8,010 bases of DNA from an uncultured Mesorhizobium sp. (GTDB taxonomy: Bacteria > Pseudomonadota > Alphaproteobacteria > Rhizobiales > Rhizobiaceae): NCBI GenBank assembly GCA_950071955.1, contig CATMOC010000151.1, forward strand, positions 1 to 8,010, read 5' to 3'. Shown piece after piece: positions 1 to 4,934 of this stretch; within the stretch, counting starts at the first letter, position 1; every line of letters starts with the position of its first letter. The notes below the pieces were generated by a model, which saw nothing but the letters and a program-made list of their open reading frames with translations, made no database searches and was not told the DNA's origin. The position numbers and the translations under genes were made by a program.

Positions 1-1
1 T

Positions 2-124
2 GATTTGGACGCCTTCGTCCGCGTTCCTCCGATCGACTATGGCACGATCATGCGGCCGATGGAAGCGGGCGCGGCCGGCGTGATGGTTGCGCAGATTCGG
101 ACGGTCGAGCAGGTCGAGCAGGTC
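2..124 (+). pseudogene. HpcH/HpaI-type aldolase, internal fragment
   Basis: The plus-strand frame beginning at base 2 encodes about 41 residues, starting DLDAFVRVPPIDYGTIM and continuing MEAGAAGVMVAQIRTVEQ. This resembles the middle of class II 2-keto-acid aldolases of the HpcH/HpaI family (2,4-dihydroxyheptanedioate or 2-keto-3-deoxy-sugar aldolases), where an F/L-VRVP strand is followed by a helix and an AGA-x-G-VMV strand. The family normally continues with a conserved segment (roughly VRWAKYPP-x-G-x-RG). Here the frame instead runs into sequence that reads sensibly only on the other strand. The 5' part lies outside the window and the 3' part is lost at the 103-127 repeat, so no working enzyme can come from this piece. 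The same frame stays open to 568 only as a shadow of the minus-strand genes. Family assignment is from remembered motifs; substrate cannot be given. Confidence 0.6.
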
Positions 125-127
125 GAG
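103..127. repeat. 9-bp direct repeat at gene-fragment junction
   Basis: The unit GGTCGAGCA occurs in tandem almost three times (the third copy ends in GCC rather than GCA). Its middle portion (113-124) fits both flanking genes: on plus it is the VEQV end of the aldolase fragment, on minus the LDLLD of the HD hydrolase. This shared stretch is where the two unrelated gene pieces meet. Confidence 0.75.
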
Positions 128-187
128 CCGCCGCCCCGACAGCATGCGCTGCCAGGCGCGCGGTGGCGACCCGGCGCGATCGGCCAT
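113..187 (-). pseudogene. HD-domain hydrolase (YfbR-like), N-terminal fragment only
   Basis: An ATG at 187-185 overlaps the YgfZ stop codon as TGATG, the usual arrangement for translational coupling. It opens with MADRAGSPPRAWQRMLSGRR and then LDLLD. This matches what I recall of the N-terminus of the HD-superfamily (5'-nucleotidase YfbR-like) hydrolase that sits next to ygfZ in rhizobia, which goes on with PSPLDVEI and then the HD metal-binding motif. Here the match stops after LDLLD at base 113. The following residues (LLDRPNLRNHH and on) are the antisense of the aldolase fragment. The frame stays open to the window edge, but no HD motif follows. What remains is about 25 genuine residues, so this is a truncated gene or an assembly chimera. 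Confidence 0.6.
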
Positions 188-1101
188 CACGCGTCCTCGC
201 CCGAGGGCGTTTGCGGGAAAGAGAAGCTCATGCCTGGCGGGATCGAGAGACGCAGCGCCACGTCGCTTGCGATAATCGATTGGCCGGCGTCCATCGCATC
301 CTTCACCTTGTCGATGCGTACCAGCGCCAGGCCTTCCTGTCCGAGCACGGTCCCGAGTGAGCCCACCGGACGCCCCTCGATCAGCACCGGCGTTCCGGTC
401 GGCGGCAGGGCGGAATCGGCCTCGACGATCAGGATGCGCCGGCGCGCCGTGCCGCGATGCTGCATGCGGCTGACCACCTCCTGGCCTACGAAGCAGCCCT
501 TGCGAAAGCCCACCCCGCCGTTCTGGTCGAGCAGCACGTCGTGCGGAAAGGCGTCGCCGAGTTCGTAGTCGGTCCCGCTCTCGGCCACGCCGTGGCGGAT
601 GCGCAGGCGCGTCCATTCGTCGGCGCCGCCGCCGTCGCCGGAGAAGCCGCCCCACAGGCGGCGCACGTCGAGCGCATCGGGGAAGCGAGTATCGGGTACA
701 GGCGCAGCGCCGGTTGAATCGATGCTCGAAGATGCTGAAGCAGTGCCCGAGCTGGTTGAATCGCTTCCTGATCCAACGGAATCATCCCGCCACGAAACAG
801 CCGCAACGCCTTGGTCTCGTTTCGTTATATCCGCCTTGGCCCGCAGCTTGTACATCGTAAGCCGGCGGGCGAAATCGTCCGCCACGTCAGCCCGGCACTC
901 CAGCGCGAAGCTCTCGGGGCCCGTGCGCCACACCAGGAAGTCGAACAGGATCTTGCCCTGCGGCGTCAGCAGCGCTCCCGGTTTCGCCACGCCCTCCGGC
1001 AAGGCCGCCAAGTCGGTGGTTACGATGTTCTGCAGCAGATGTTCGGCGTCGGGGCCGGCGACTTCGATGACGGATCGGCCGTCCAGGCGAACGAGGGGCA
1101 T
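187..1101 (-). CDS. ygfZ: YgfZ/GcvT-like folate-binding protein
   Basis: This 304-residue protein belongs to the YgfZ family, tetrahydrofolate-binding cytosolic relatives of the glycine-cleavage T protein that support Fe-S cluster enzymes and MiaB-dependent tRNA modification. The signature K-G-C-F-V-G-Q-E is at residues 201-208, with Cys203 the conserved family cysteine. The N-terminal GcvT-like half begins at residue 1 (strand RSVIEVAGPDAEHLLQN) and a C-terminal barrel follows residue 220. The ATG at 1101 gives a family-typical N-terminus; only a weak GAAG-like ribosome site precedes it. Residues 108-131 form a serine/threonine-rich, low-complexity insert of lower GC between the two halves, where relatives have a short linker. 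The stop overlaps the HD-hydrolase start. Upstream lies a secreted-protein gene 81 bp away on the same strand, so co-transcription is possible. Family call is strong. Confidence 0.92.
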   Translation of the reverse strand: MPLVRLDGRSVIEVAGPDAEHLLQNIVTTDLAALPEGVAKPGALLTPQGKILFDFLVWRTGPESFALECRADVADDFARRLTMYKLRAKADITKRDQGVAAVSWRDDSVGSGSDSTSSGTASASSSIDSTGAAPVPDTRFPDALDVRRLWGGFSGDGGGADEWTRLRIRHGVAESGTDYELGDAFPHDVLLDQNGGVGFRKGCFVGQEVVSRMQHRGTARRRILIVEADSALPPTGTPVLIEGRPVGSLGTVLGQEGLALVRIDKVKDAMDAGQSIIASDVALRLSIPPGMSFSFPQTPSGEDA

Positions 1102-1182
1102 TGTCTTCGACCTGTCTCTGTGGGGCGGGAGCTTACCTATGCGGCCGGCGCGGCGGGAGCAAGAGCGGCGGGATCGGCCCCG

Positions 1183-2052
1183 CTAGTCTCCTGCCACGAA
1201 GAAAAGCCAGCGACCGTCGGGCGCGATGCCGACGCGGTAGAAATTGTAGGCGCCGTAGAGCTTCATCTCCTCGTAGTCGCCGGCCGTCACGATCTCGAAG
1301 AGTTCCACCCGCTGGCGCGGCGTCAGCGTCTCGACCGGCACGGCGAAGAAATACGGCCAGCCGTAGATCTCGTTGGGCGTGCCGGGCTCCAGGTGGACGT
1401 ACCCGGCCTCCAGCACCTCGAGCAGGATGGCAAGGATCTCCTGGCCCTCGTCGTCGCCGGAGATGTCGCGCAGGTAGGCGATCGGGTCGTCCACCGGCCC
1501 GCCGAACGAAAGCTGGGTCGCGCCGTCGCCCGTGCCGATCAGCGGCCGCAGCCGTTCCAGGTCGCCGCTCCGCGCCGCGTCCATCAGGAGCGCGCGCATG
1601 CGCCTGACCTCCTCGGGCAGCTGCTCCAGGTCGTAGAGCACTTCCGGCGCGGGCTGCGCCGGCATAGGCGTGGGCGGTTCGGGCGTGGCGTCGTCGATCG
1701 GATCGGATATGTCGGGTCCCGGCTCCGGCTCCGGTCCTGGCACCTCGGGAGCGACGTCCTCGATCAGGTCGGGTTCGCCCGGCTCCGGCGCCGCGCCGGG
1801 CACCCCGGGCGCATCGGGCAGCGGCAGCCGCAGCACGGGATCGGGGAAGGGCACGCTCTCGGTCGGAGCCGGCGTGCTGTCCGGCGGCGGTTCGTCGATT
1901 TCGGAAGCCGGAAGCTCCTGCTGCTGGATCTCGCTCAGCGCGAGCAGCACGCGCGCGGCGTCCGGTTTCGCGCGCGCCGGCGAAGCGGCCCCGGCCGCGA
2001 TGAGGCTGGCTGACAGGAGGAGAAAAGAAATCGTCGCGAAGAGCCTGCTCAT
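1183..2052 (-). CDS. secreted proline-rich protein with conserved C-terminal domain, unknown function
   Basis: A 289-residue protein that I cannot assign to a named family. Residues 1-28 are a clear signal peptide (MSRLF, a hydrophobic stretch to about 20, then AASPARA with a likely cleavage after ARA). Residues about 55-136 are very rich in Pro, Asp and Glu, with PEPEPGP-like stretches, and look like an extended acidic linker in the periplasm. Residues about 145-289 look like a folded domain, ending in YGAYNFYRVGIAPDGRW and FFVAGD; such an ending seems familiar from rhizobial hypothetical proteins. Start choice is well supported: a GAGGAG ribosome site lies 7 bases before the ATG at 2052. 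It lies between a small helical-protein gene (80 bp upstream) and ygfZ (81 bp downstream), all on minus. Export to periplasm or cell surface is inferred; no catalytic motif is visible. Confidence 0.8.
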   Translation of the reverse strand: MSRLFATISFLLLSASLIAAGAASPARAKPDAARVLLALSEIQQQELPASEIDEPPPDSTPAPTESVPFPDPVLRLPLPDAPGVPGAAPEPGEPDLIEDVAPEVPGPEPEPGPDISDPIDDATPEPPTPMPAQPAPEVLYDLEQLPEEVRRMRALLMDAARSGDLERLRPLIGTGDGATQLSFGGPVDDPIAYLRDISGDDEGQEILAILLEVLEAGYVHLEPGTPNEIYGWPYFFAVPVETLTPRQRVELFEIVTAGDYEEMKLYGAYNFYRVGIAPDGRWLFFVAGD

Positions 2053-2131
2053 GGCCGCGCTCCTCGAACTGCCATTCGGTGCACGTCGTGTGGGGCGAAG
2101 GTCCGCAAGCCCGCCGCCGGTCGGTCCGGCC

Positions 2132-2389
2132 TCAGTGATGATAGGGGTTCACGTCGAAATCGCCGCCGATGACCTTTTCCCGCATGACGTCCAGCAGGGT
2201 CAGGGCCGCCTCCTCGCTGCAGGAGCGCAGGAGTTCCGCGAAGGCGGTGGTGAGCGCCGCCTCGGCGATGATTTCCGGTTCGATGCCGGCCGAAAGCCCT
2301 TCGGCCCATGCTTCGGTCTGGCTTTCCACCGCGGTCAGGCGTTTCTCTTCGCGGATCATCGCGTCGATCTGGCCGATACCTTGTCCCAT
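2132..2389 (-). CDS. small all-helical conserved hypothetical protein
   Basis: An 85-residue protein with no signal peptide or membrane segment. It is acidic and mostly helical: IREEKRLTAVESQTEAWAEG is followed by EPEIIAEAALTTAFAELLRS and a last helix with LLDVMREKV, ending in a His-rich tail. It resembles small uncharacterised rhizobial proteins I cannot name. The ATG at 2389 is preceded by AAGGG about 11 bases upstream; the later Met at residue 11 has no ribosome site, so the longer form is chosen. The 135-bp upstream gap contains two candidate CtrA-like boxes (see 2450-2464 and 2514-2529), suggesting its own promoter and possible cell-cycle control. The next gene downstream begins 80 bp away. 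Coding status is supported by codon pattern and composition; function unknown. Confidence 0.72.
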   Translation of the reverse strand: MGQGIGQIDAMIREEKRLTAVESQTEAWAEGLSAGIEPEIIAEAALTTAFAELLRSCSEEAALTLLDVMREKVIGGDFDVNPYHH

Positions 2390-2449
2390 TGGTTACACTA
2401 CCCTTTTCGGCGGCTGTGCCGATTTGAGCGACGCGCCGCCTCTAGTCCC

Positions 2450-2464
2450 TTAATGTCCCGTTAA
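2450..2464 (-). promoter_or_regulatory. candidate CtrA box, TTAA-N7-TTAA
   Basis: TTAA at 2450-2453 and TTAA at 2461-2464 are separated by exactly 7 bases, matching the core of the alphaproteobacterial CtrA site (TTAA-N7-TTAAC) apart from the last base. The box is 61-75 bp upstream of the start of the small helical-protein gene at 2389. In DNA of this GC content such spaced pairs should be rare. Binding is inferred, not shown. Confidence 0.4.
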
Positions 2465-2513
2465 GCGTTCTAGCACAGGAAGCGCGGCTTGCACGCCGCC
2501 TTTCCGATAAAAG

Positions 2514-2529
2514 TTAACATAAACCTAAT
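2514..2529 (-). promoter_or_regulatory. candidate degenerate CtrA box, TTAG-N7-TTAAC
   Basis: On the minus strand TTAG, seven bases (GTTTATG) and TTAAC follow one another, one mismatch from TTAA-N7-TTAAC. The site overlaps the stop codon of the TIGR02301 gene and lies about 50 bp upstream of the better box at 2450-2464. Two such sites in one short gap strengthen each other, but each is weak alone. Confidence 0.3.
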
Positions 2530-2950
2530 TGCCGAACGTCGCGGCGGTCTCTCGCGCCAGCGTCTCGCCCTCTTTCATATAGCGCGCAATGGCCTCGGCT
2601 GCGGCCGGCGTGCAGGCGATGTGAATCTCGGCATAGCTGCGATAGCCGCGGTTGAAGCTCGCCACCAGACGCCTGCGCTTTTCCGGCGACGGGTTTTCCG
2701 TGACGATCAGGGCTTCCATCTGCTCGCGCCATTCGTTGCCGTCCTCGCCGCATAGGTTGCGCAGATAGTGCAGCGAGCCGAGCACCTCCCCGAGCCTGTA
2801 AAGCCGCGCCTCATAAGGCGCATCGACGGCCCGCGCCGCGCCTGGCAGCATGACGAGGAGGGTGAGCACGATGCCGAAAACGCGCGCTTTCCGTGACATG
2901 GCTGCCTTCGTGGCGCAGGATTTTGTCGCGAGCAAGACCTTCGTCCTCAT
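2525..2950 (-). CDS. TIGR02301 family protein, exported, unknown function
   Basis: This matches the alphaproteobacterial TIGR02301 family of uncharacterised exported proteins, recognised by the segment YRLGEVLGSLHYLRNLCGED, a second Cys in IHIACTP and a helical C-terminus. The two cysteines could form a disulfide in the periplasm. Two starts are credible. The ATG at 2950 overlaps the NUDIX stop as ATGA (141 residues), which favours coupling. The ATG at 2899 (124 residues) has a GAAGG site 7 bases upstream and gives a textbook signal peptide, MSRKARVFGIVLTLLVMLPG followed by AARA. I list the longer frame, but the 2899 start is at least as likely biologically because the longer form adds 17 residues before the signal peptide. 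Overlap with the NUDIX gene indicates an operon; the pairing is one I associate with rhizobia. Confidence 0.85.
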   Translation of the reverse strand: MRTKVLLATKSCATKAAMSRKARVFGIVLTLLVMLPGAARAVDAPYEARLYRLGEVLGSLHYLRNLCGEDGNEWREQMEALIVTENPSPEKRRRLVASFNRGYRSYAEIHIACTPAAAEAIARYMKEGETLARETAATFGN

Positions 2951-3390
2951 GCGTCGCGGTCGATGCCGACCCAGGACGCCGGCGATTCTCCCGTCAGGAT
3001 TTCCCGCGCGGCGGCGAGCGTCGACCGGGTGATCGGAATGCCCGCCATCTCGTCGAGCGTGAACCAGCCCGCCGCCTCGGCGTCGTCCCCCGCGACCGGT
3101 TCGCCCGAGACGTGGTCGGCGCGAAACACGGTCAGCCGGTAGAAATGGTCTTGCGCGCTGCCTTCGAGTTCGAGTTCGAGATAGCGGGCGAGGGTTCCGG
3201 CGCGCAGCCCCGTCTCCTCGAAGAGTTCGCGCGCCGCGGCATCTTCCAGTGTCTCTCCCTGTTCGACCCGTCCGCCCGGAAACGCATGCAGCCCCTTCGA
3301 AGGCGCGCGGCCCCGCCGGACGAGCAGCAGCCGGTCACCGCGCCGCAGCGCCACCGAAACGGCGGGAATCGTCGTCTTTTCTCCGTCCAT
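2947..3390 (-). CDS. NUDIX hydrolase
   Basis: A 147-residue cytosolic NUDIX-fold hydrolase, cleaving some nucleoside-diphosphate-linked substrate with Mg2+. The NUDIX box G-x5-E-x7-REU-xEE-xGU is complete at residues 40-62: Gly40, Glu46, then REL-F-EE-T-GL at 54-62, with the metal-binding Glu pair at 58 and 59. The preceding GLHAFPGG strand is also typical. The frame is open further upstream to 3465, but the extension is Arg-rich and unlike the family, so the Met at 3390 (MDGEKTTIPAVSVALRRGD) is chosen; a GGGGAG lies about 14 bases before it. The stop overlaps the TIGR02301 start by ATGA. It is divergent from the SRAP gene with a 95-bp gap. Substrate cannot be told: ADP-ribose, dNTP or a MutT-like role are all possible. 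Confidence 0.88.
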   Translation of the reverse strand: MDGEKTTIPAVSVALRRGDRLLLVRRGRAPSKGLHAFPGGRVEQGETLEDAAARELFEETGLRAGTLARYLELELEGSAQDHFYRLTVFRADHVSGEPVAGDDAEAAGWFTLDEMAGIPITRSTLAAAREILTGESPASWVGIDRDA

Positions 3391-3485
3391 GTCCGGGAGA
3401 GCTACTCCCCTGCGCCCGCCCCGGCAACGCCTCGTCCCCACATCCACGCTTGACCTTCCGCGCATACGCCGCCAACTCTCTGCCC

Positions 3486-4256
3486 ATGTGCGGACGTTTC
3501 ACATTGGCGGCGACGCCCGAAGAGGTCGCGGCTTTCCTGGCCCTCTTCGATCTGGAGGATTTCCCGCCGCGCTACAACATCGCGCCGACGCAGCCGATCC
3601 TCATGGCGACGGCCGGCCCGCCCCGCGAGCCTGGCTCGAATCTCCCCGACCGCGTCGCGCTGCTGGTGCGCTGGGGCCTGATCCCGTCCTGGTGCAAGGA
3701 TCCGAGGAAGCTGCCGCTGCTCATCAACGCGCGCTCCGAGACCGCGGCCGAGAAGAACGCCTTCCGCGCGGCAATGCGCCACCGCCGCGCTCTTGTGCCG
3801 GCGACCGGCTTTTACGAGTGGAAACGCCAGGGCGCGAAAAAGCAGCCCTATCTCATCCGGCCGAAAGGGGGAGGGGTCGTCGCCTTCGCCGGCCTGACGG
3901 AGACCTGGTCGGAGCCGGGCGGCTCCGAGATCGACACCGGCGCCATCCTGACCACCGCCGCCAACGACCAGATCGCCCACATCCACGACCGCATGCCGGT
4001 CGTGATCCGTCCGGAGGATTTTGCCCGCTGGCTCGATTGCCGCACGCAGGAGCCGCGCGACGTCGCCGACCTTCTGCGGCCGGTGGAGCCCGGCTTCTTC
4101 GAGGCGATCCCGATCTCCGACAAGGTCAACAAGGTCGCCAACATGGGTCCCGAAATCCAGGAACCCGTCGATCCGGCGGCTTCGGGGCCGCCGCCGGTCT
4201 CTCCCGCCGCGAAGCGTGAGCCGCGCGGCGAGGAGGATCAGCTGAAGCTCTTCTGA
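3486..4256 (+). CDS. SRAP domain protein (YedK/HMCES family)
   Basis: A 256-residue SRAP protein. The family binds single-stranded DNA and forms a thiazolidine crosslink with abasic sites, shielding them at replication forks. All catalytic residues are visible: Cys2 right after the initiator Met (MCGRFTL), Asn31 in RYNIAPTQ, Glu111 in GFYEW and His167 in HDRMPV. The NARSET motif is at 81-86. Cys2 must become N-terminal for chemistry, which fixes the start at 3486 even though the frame is open from 3249. No ribosome site precedes it. A rhizobial-like -35 CTTGAC at 3449-3454 with a poor -10 some 17-18 bases later would start the transcript close to the ATG, so a leaderless message is possible. 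The C-terminal ~30 residues are a Pro/Ala-rich and charged tail beyond the fold. The gene is divergent from NUDIX and convergent with a small ORF. Confidence 0.93.
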   Translation: MCGRFTLAATPEEVAAFLALFDLEDFPPRYNIAPTQPILMATAGPPREPGSNLPDRVALLVRWGLIPSWCKDPRKLPLLINARSETAAEKNAFRAAMRHRRALVPATGFYEWKRQGAKKQPYLIRPKGGGVVAFAGLTETWSEPGGSEIDTGAILTTAANDQIAHIHDRMPVVIRPEDFARWLDCRTQEPRDVADLLRPVEPGFFEAIPISDKVNKVANMGPEIQEPVDPAASGPPPVSPAAKREPRGEEDQLKLF

Positions 4257-4282
4257 GCCGCTAGACCTGCGCAAGAACAGAC

Positions 4283-4330
4283 GCCTGAAGCGCAGGGAGC
4301 GAATCTGAAAGATCGCGACGCGCTTCAGGC
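4283..4330. terminator. 11-bp inverted repeat between convergent genes, possible bidirectional terminator
   Basis: GCCTGAAGCGC at 4283-4293 is perfectly complementary to GCGCTTCAGGC at 4320-4330, with a 26-base loop. It starts 26 bp after the SRAP stop and its right arm contains the stop codon of the convergent small ORF (4325-4327). No T run follows on either strand, so it is not a standard intrinsic terminator. Confidence 0.35.
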
Positions 4331-4501
4331 CGCTTCGGCCGGGCGGACTTCCGGCGCCGGCTCGGCCTGCGTCTGGGCCGACTTCCGACGCGCGCACACC
4401 AGTGCCGCGAGAATGGCGGCCGGTCCGATCGCCCTGAACTTCTGGGTCAGGTGGCCGGCCGTGGCGCGGTCGCGTTCGGCTTGCATTGGGGTAGGCTTCA
4501 T
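4325..4501 (-). CDS. small hypothetical protein
   Basis: A 58-residue ORF starting MKPTPMQAERDRATAG, with a central hydrophobic stretch (AIGPAAILAALVCA, too short and Ala-rich to call a membrane helix with confidence) flanked by Arg/Lys, then an Ala/Pro/Glu-rich tail. The ATG at 4501 has AGGGGA about 7-8 bases upstream, a good ribosome site. The frame is open to an ATG at 4561 that would add 20 residues, but the ribosome site favours 4501. I do not recognise the protein. It is convergent with SRAP and divergent from cysS, and its stop sits in an inverted repeat. Coding status is moderate: the ribosome site is convincing, the composition less so. Confidence 0.45.
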   Translation of the reverse strand: MKPTPMQAERDRATAGHLTQKFRAIGPAAILAALVCARRKSAQTQAEPAPEVRPAEAA

Positions 4502-4727
4502 TTCATGATCCCCTGTGGGTTCCTCTCTGGTCGCGGGCGCCTTTGCCTGCGGGCGGCGCAAGTGCTGCCCGATTTGGACCGAAACATGGCTTGTGCGCCC
4601 ACCGTTCCCAATAAAGCGACATCTGAAGCTCTTCTGTTAGAACTTGCACTGATCTGTTGCAGCGTTGTCACAGGATTGGCCCCCCTGGCCGCGCCGGGCC
4701 AGCACGCGCCGCGCGGCAGGCGGGTGC

Positions 4728-4756
4728 TTGACGCGGATGCGGACCGACGGCATAAG
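4728..4756 (+). promoter_or_regulatory. probable sigma-70 promoter for cysS leader
   Basis: TTGACG at 4728-4733 (preceded by C, giving the rhizobial CTTGAC) and CATAAG at 4751-4756 are separated by the ideal 17 bases. Transcription would start near 4762-4764, giving a leader of about 170 bases for cysS and placing an ATG (4764) at or near the 5' end. Confidence 0.5.
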
Positions 4757-4763
4757 ACGCGCC

Positions 4764-4808
4764 ATGAAAACGTCGTTCGCCATTATCGGCATCAGGATTT
4801 GTGGCTAG
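4764..4808 (+). CDS. candidate leader peptide of cysS (14 codons)
   Basis: The short frame encodes MKTSFAIIGIRICG and a stop. Cys is codon 13, next to the last sense codon. The ATG lies about 7 bases after the predicted -10, so it could be translated as a leaderless start; there is no ribosome site. Position just ahead of a terminator-like hairpin and of the cysteinyl-tRNA synthetase gene suggests a peptide that senses charged tRNA-Cys. Only one Cys codon is present, weaker than classic leader peptides with runs of the regulatory codon, and such a short frame can occur by chance. Confidence 0.25.
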   Translation: MKTSFAIIGIRICG

Positions 4809-4816
4809 CGCACGCG

Positions 4817-4892
4817 CTGGTCCGGACGTTTTCGCCCTTCTCCCAGGAATAGAAAAACGCCCCGGCCAGCCGGCTGGGATTTTGTCTGGCCG
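4817..4892 (+). promoter_or_regulatory. candidate attenuator in cysS leader
   Basis: A GC-rich hairpin, 4861-4867 paired with 4872-4878 (seven pairs, one G-U, four-base loop AGCC), is followed by ATTTTGT, like an intrinsic terminator with a short T run. Its left arm can instead pair upstream: CTGG-T-CCGG (4817-4825) is complementary to CCGGCCAG (4862-4869) apart from one bulged T. The arm can also pair downstream, CGGCCAG (4863-4869) with CTGGCCG (4886-4892). The upstream partner begins 9 bases after the leader-peptide stop, where a terminating ribosome would cover it. Pairings are read directly; regulation is inferred. Confidence 0.3.
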
Positions 4893-4934
4893 CCGCCCGC
4901 GCGGCCGGGCCTCTGAGGGAACGGGAAGGATCGC

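Larger units (their letters stand above)
4562..4934. other. gene-poor stretch upstream of cysS
   Basis: About 370 bases without a full-size gene. The left part (4600-4680) is locally AT-richer and shows nothing I can name beyond a 14-base match (4623-4636) to the end of the SRAP gene. The right part holds a promoter (4728-4756), a 14-codon upstream ORF (4764-4808) and several mutually exclusive stem-loops (4817-4910) ahead of the cysS ribosome site GAAGG at 4925-4929. Longer open frames across it on either strand have no family features. Confidence 0.6.

Noticed and set aside
125..568. Continuation of the plus-strand frame of the aldolase fragment
   Set aside because: After base ~124 the translation has no aldolase features and lies antisense to ygfZ, whose frame is clearly coding.
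811..2013. 400-codon plus-strand open frame
   Set aside because: Antisense shadow of ygfZ and the secreted-protein gene; Arg/His-rich composition and no domain. Long antisense frames are common at this GC content.
3249..3485. N-terminal extension of the SRAP gene
   Set aside because: SRAP chemistry needs Cys at position 2, given only by the ATG at 3486; the upstream part lies antisense to NUDIX.
3402..4397. 331-codon minus-strand open frame
   Set aside because: Antisense to the SRAP gene, which has every catalytic motif; the shadow shows no domain.
4242..4636. 14-base direct repeat CTGAAGCTCTTCTG at 4242-4255 and 4623-4636
   Set aside because: The flanks do not match and a 14-base repeat in 8 kb is not far from chance; no attachment-site or insertion context.
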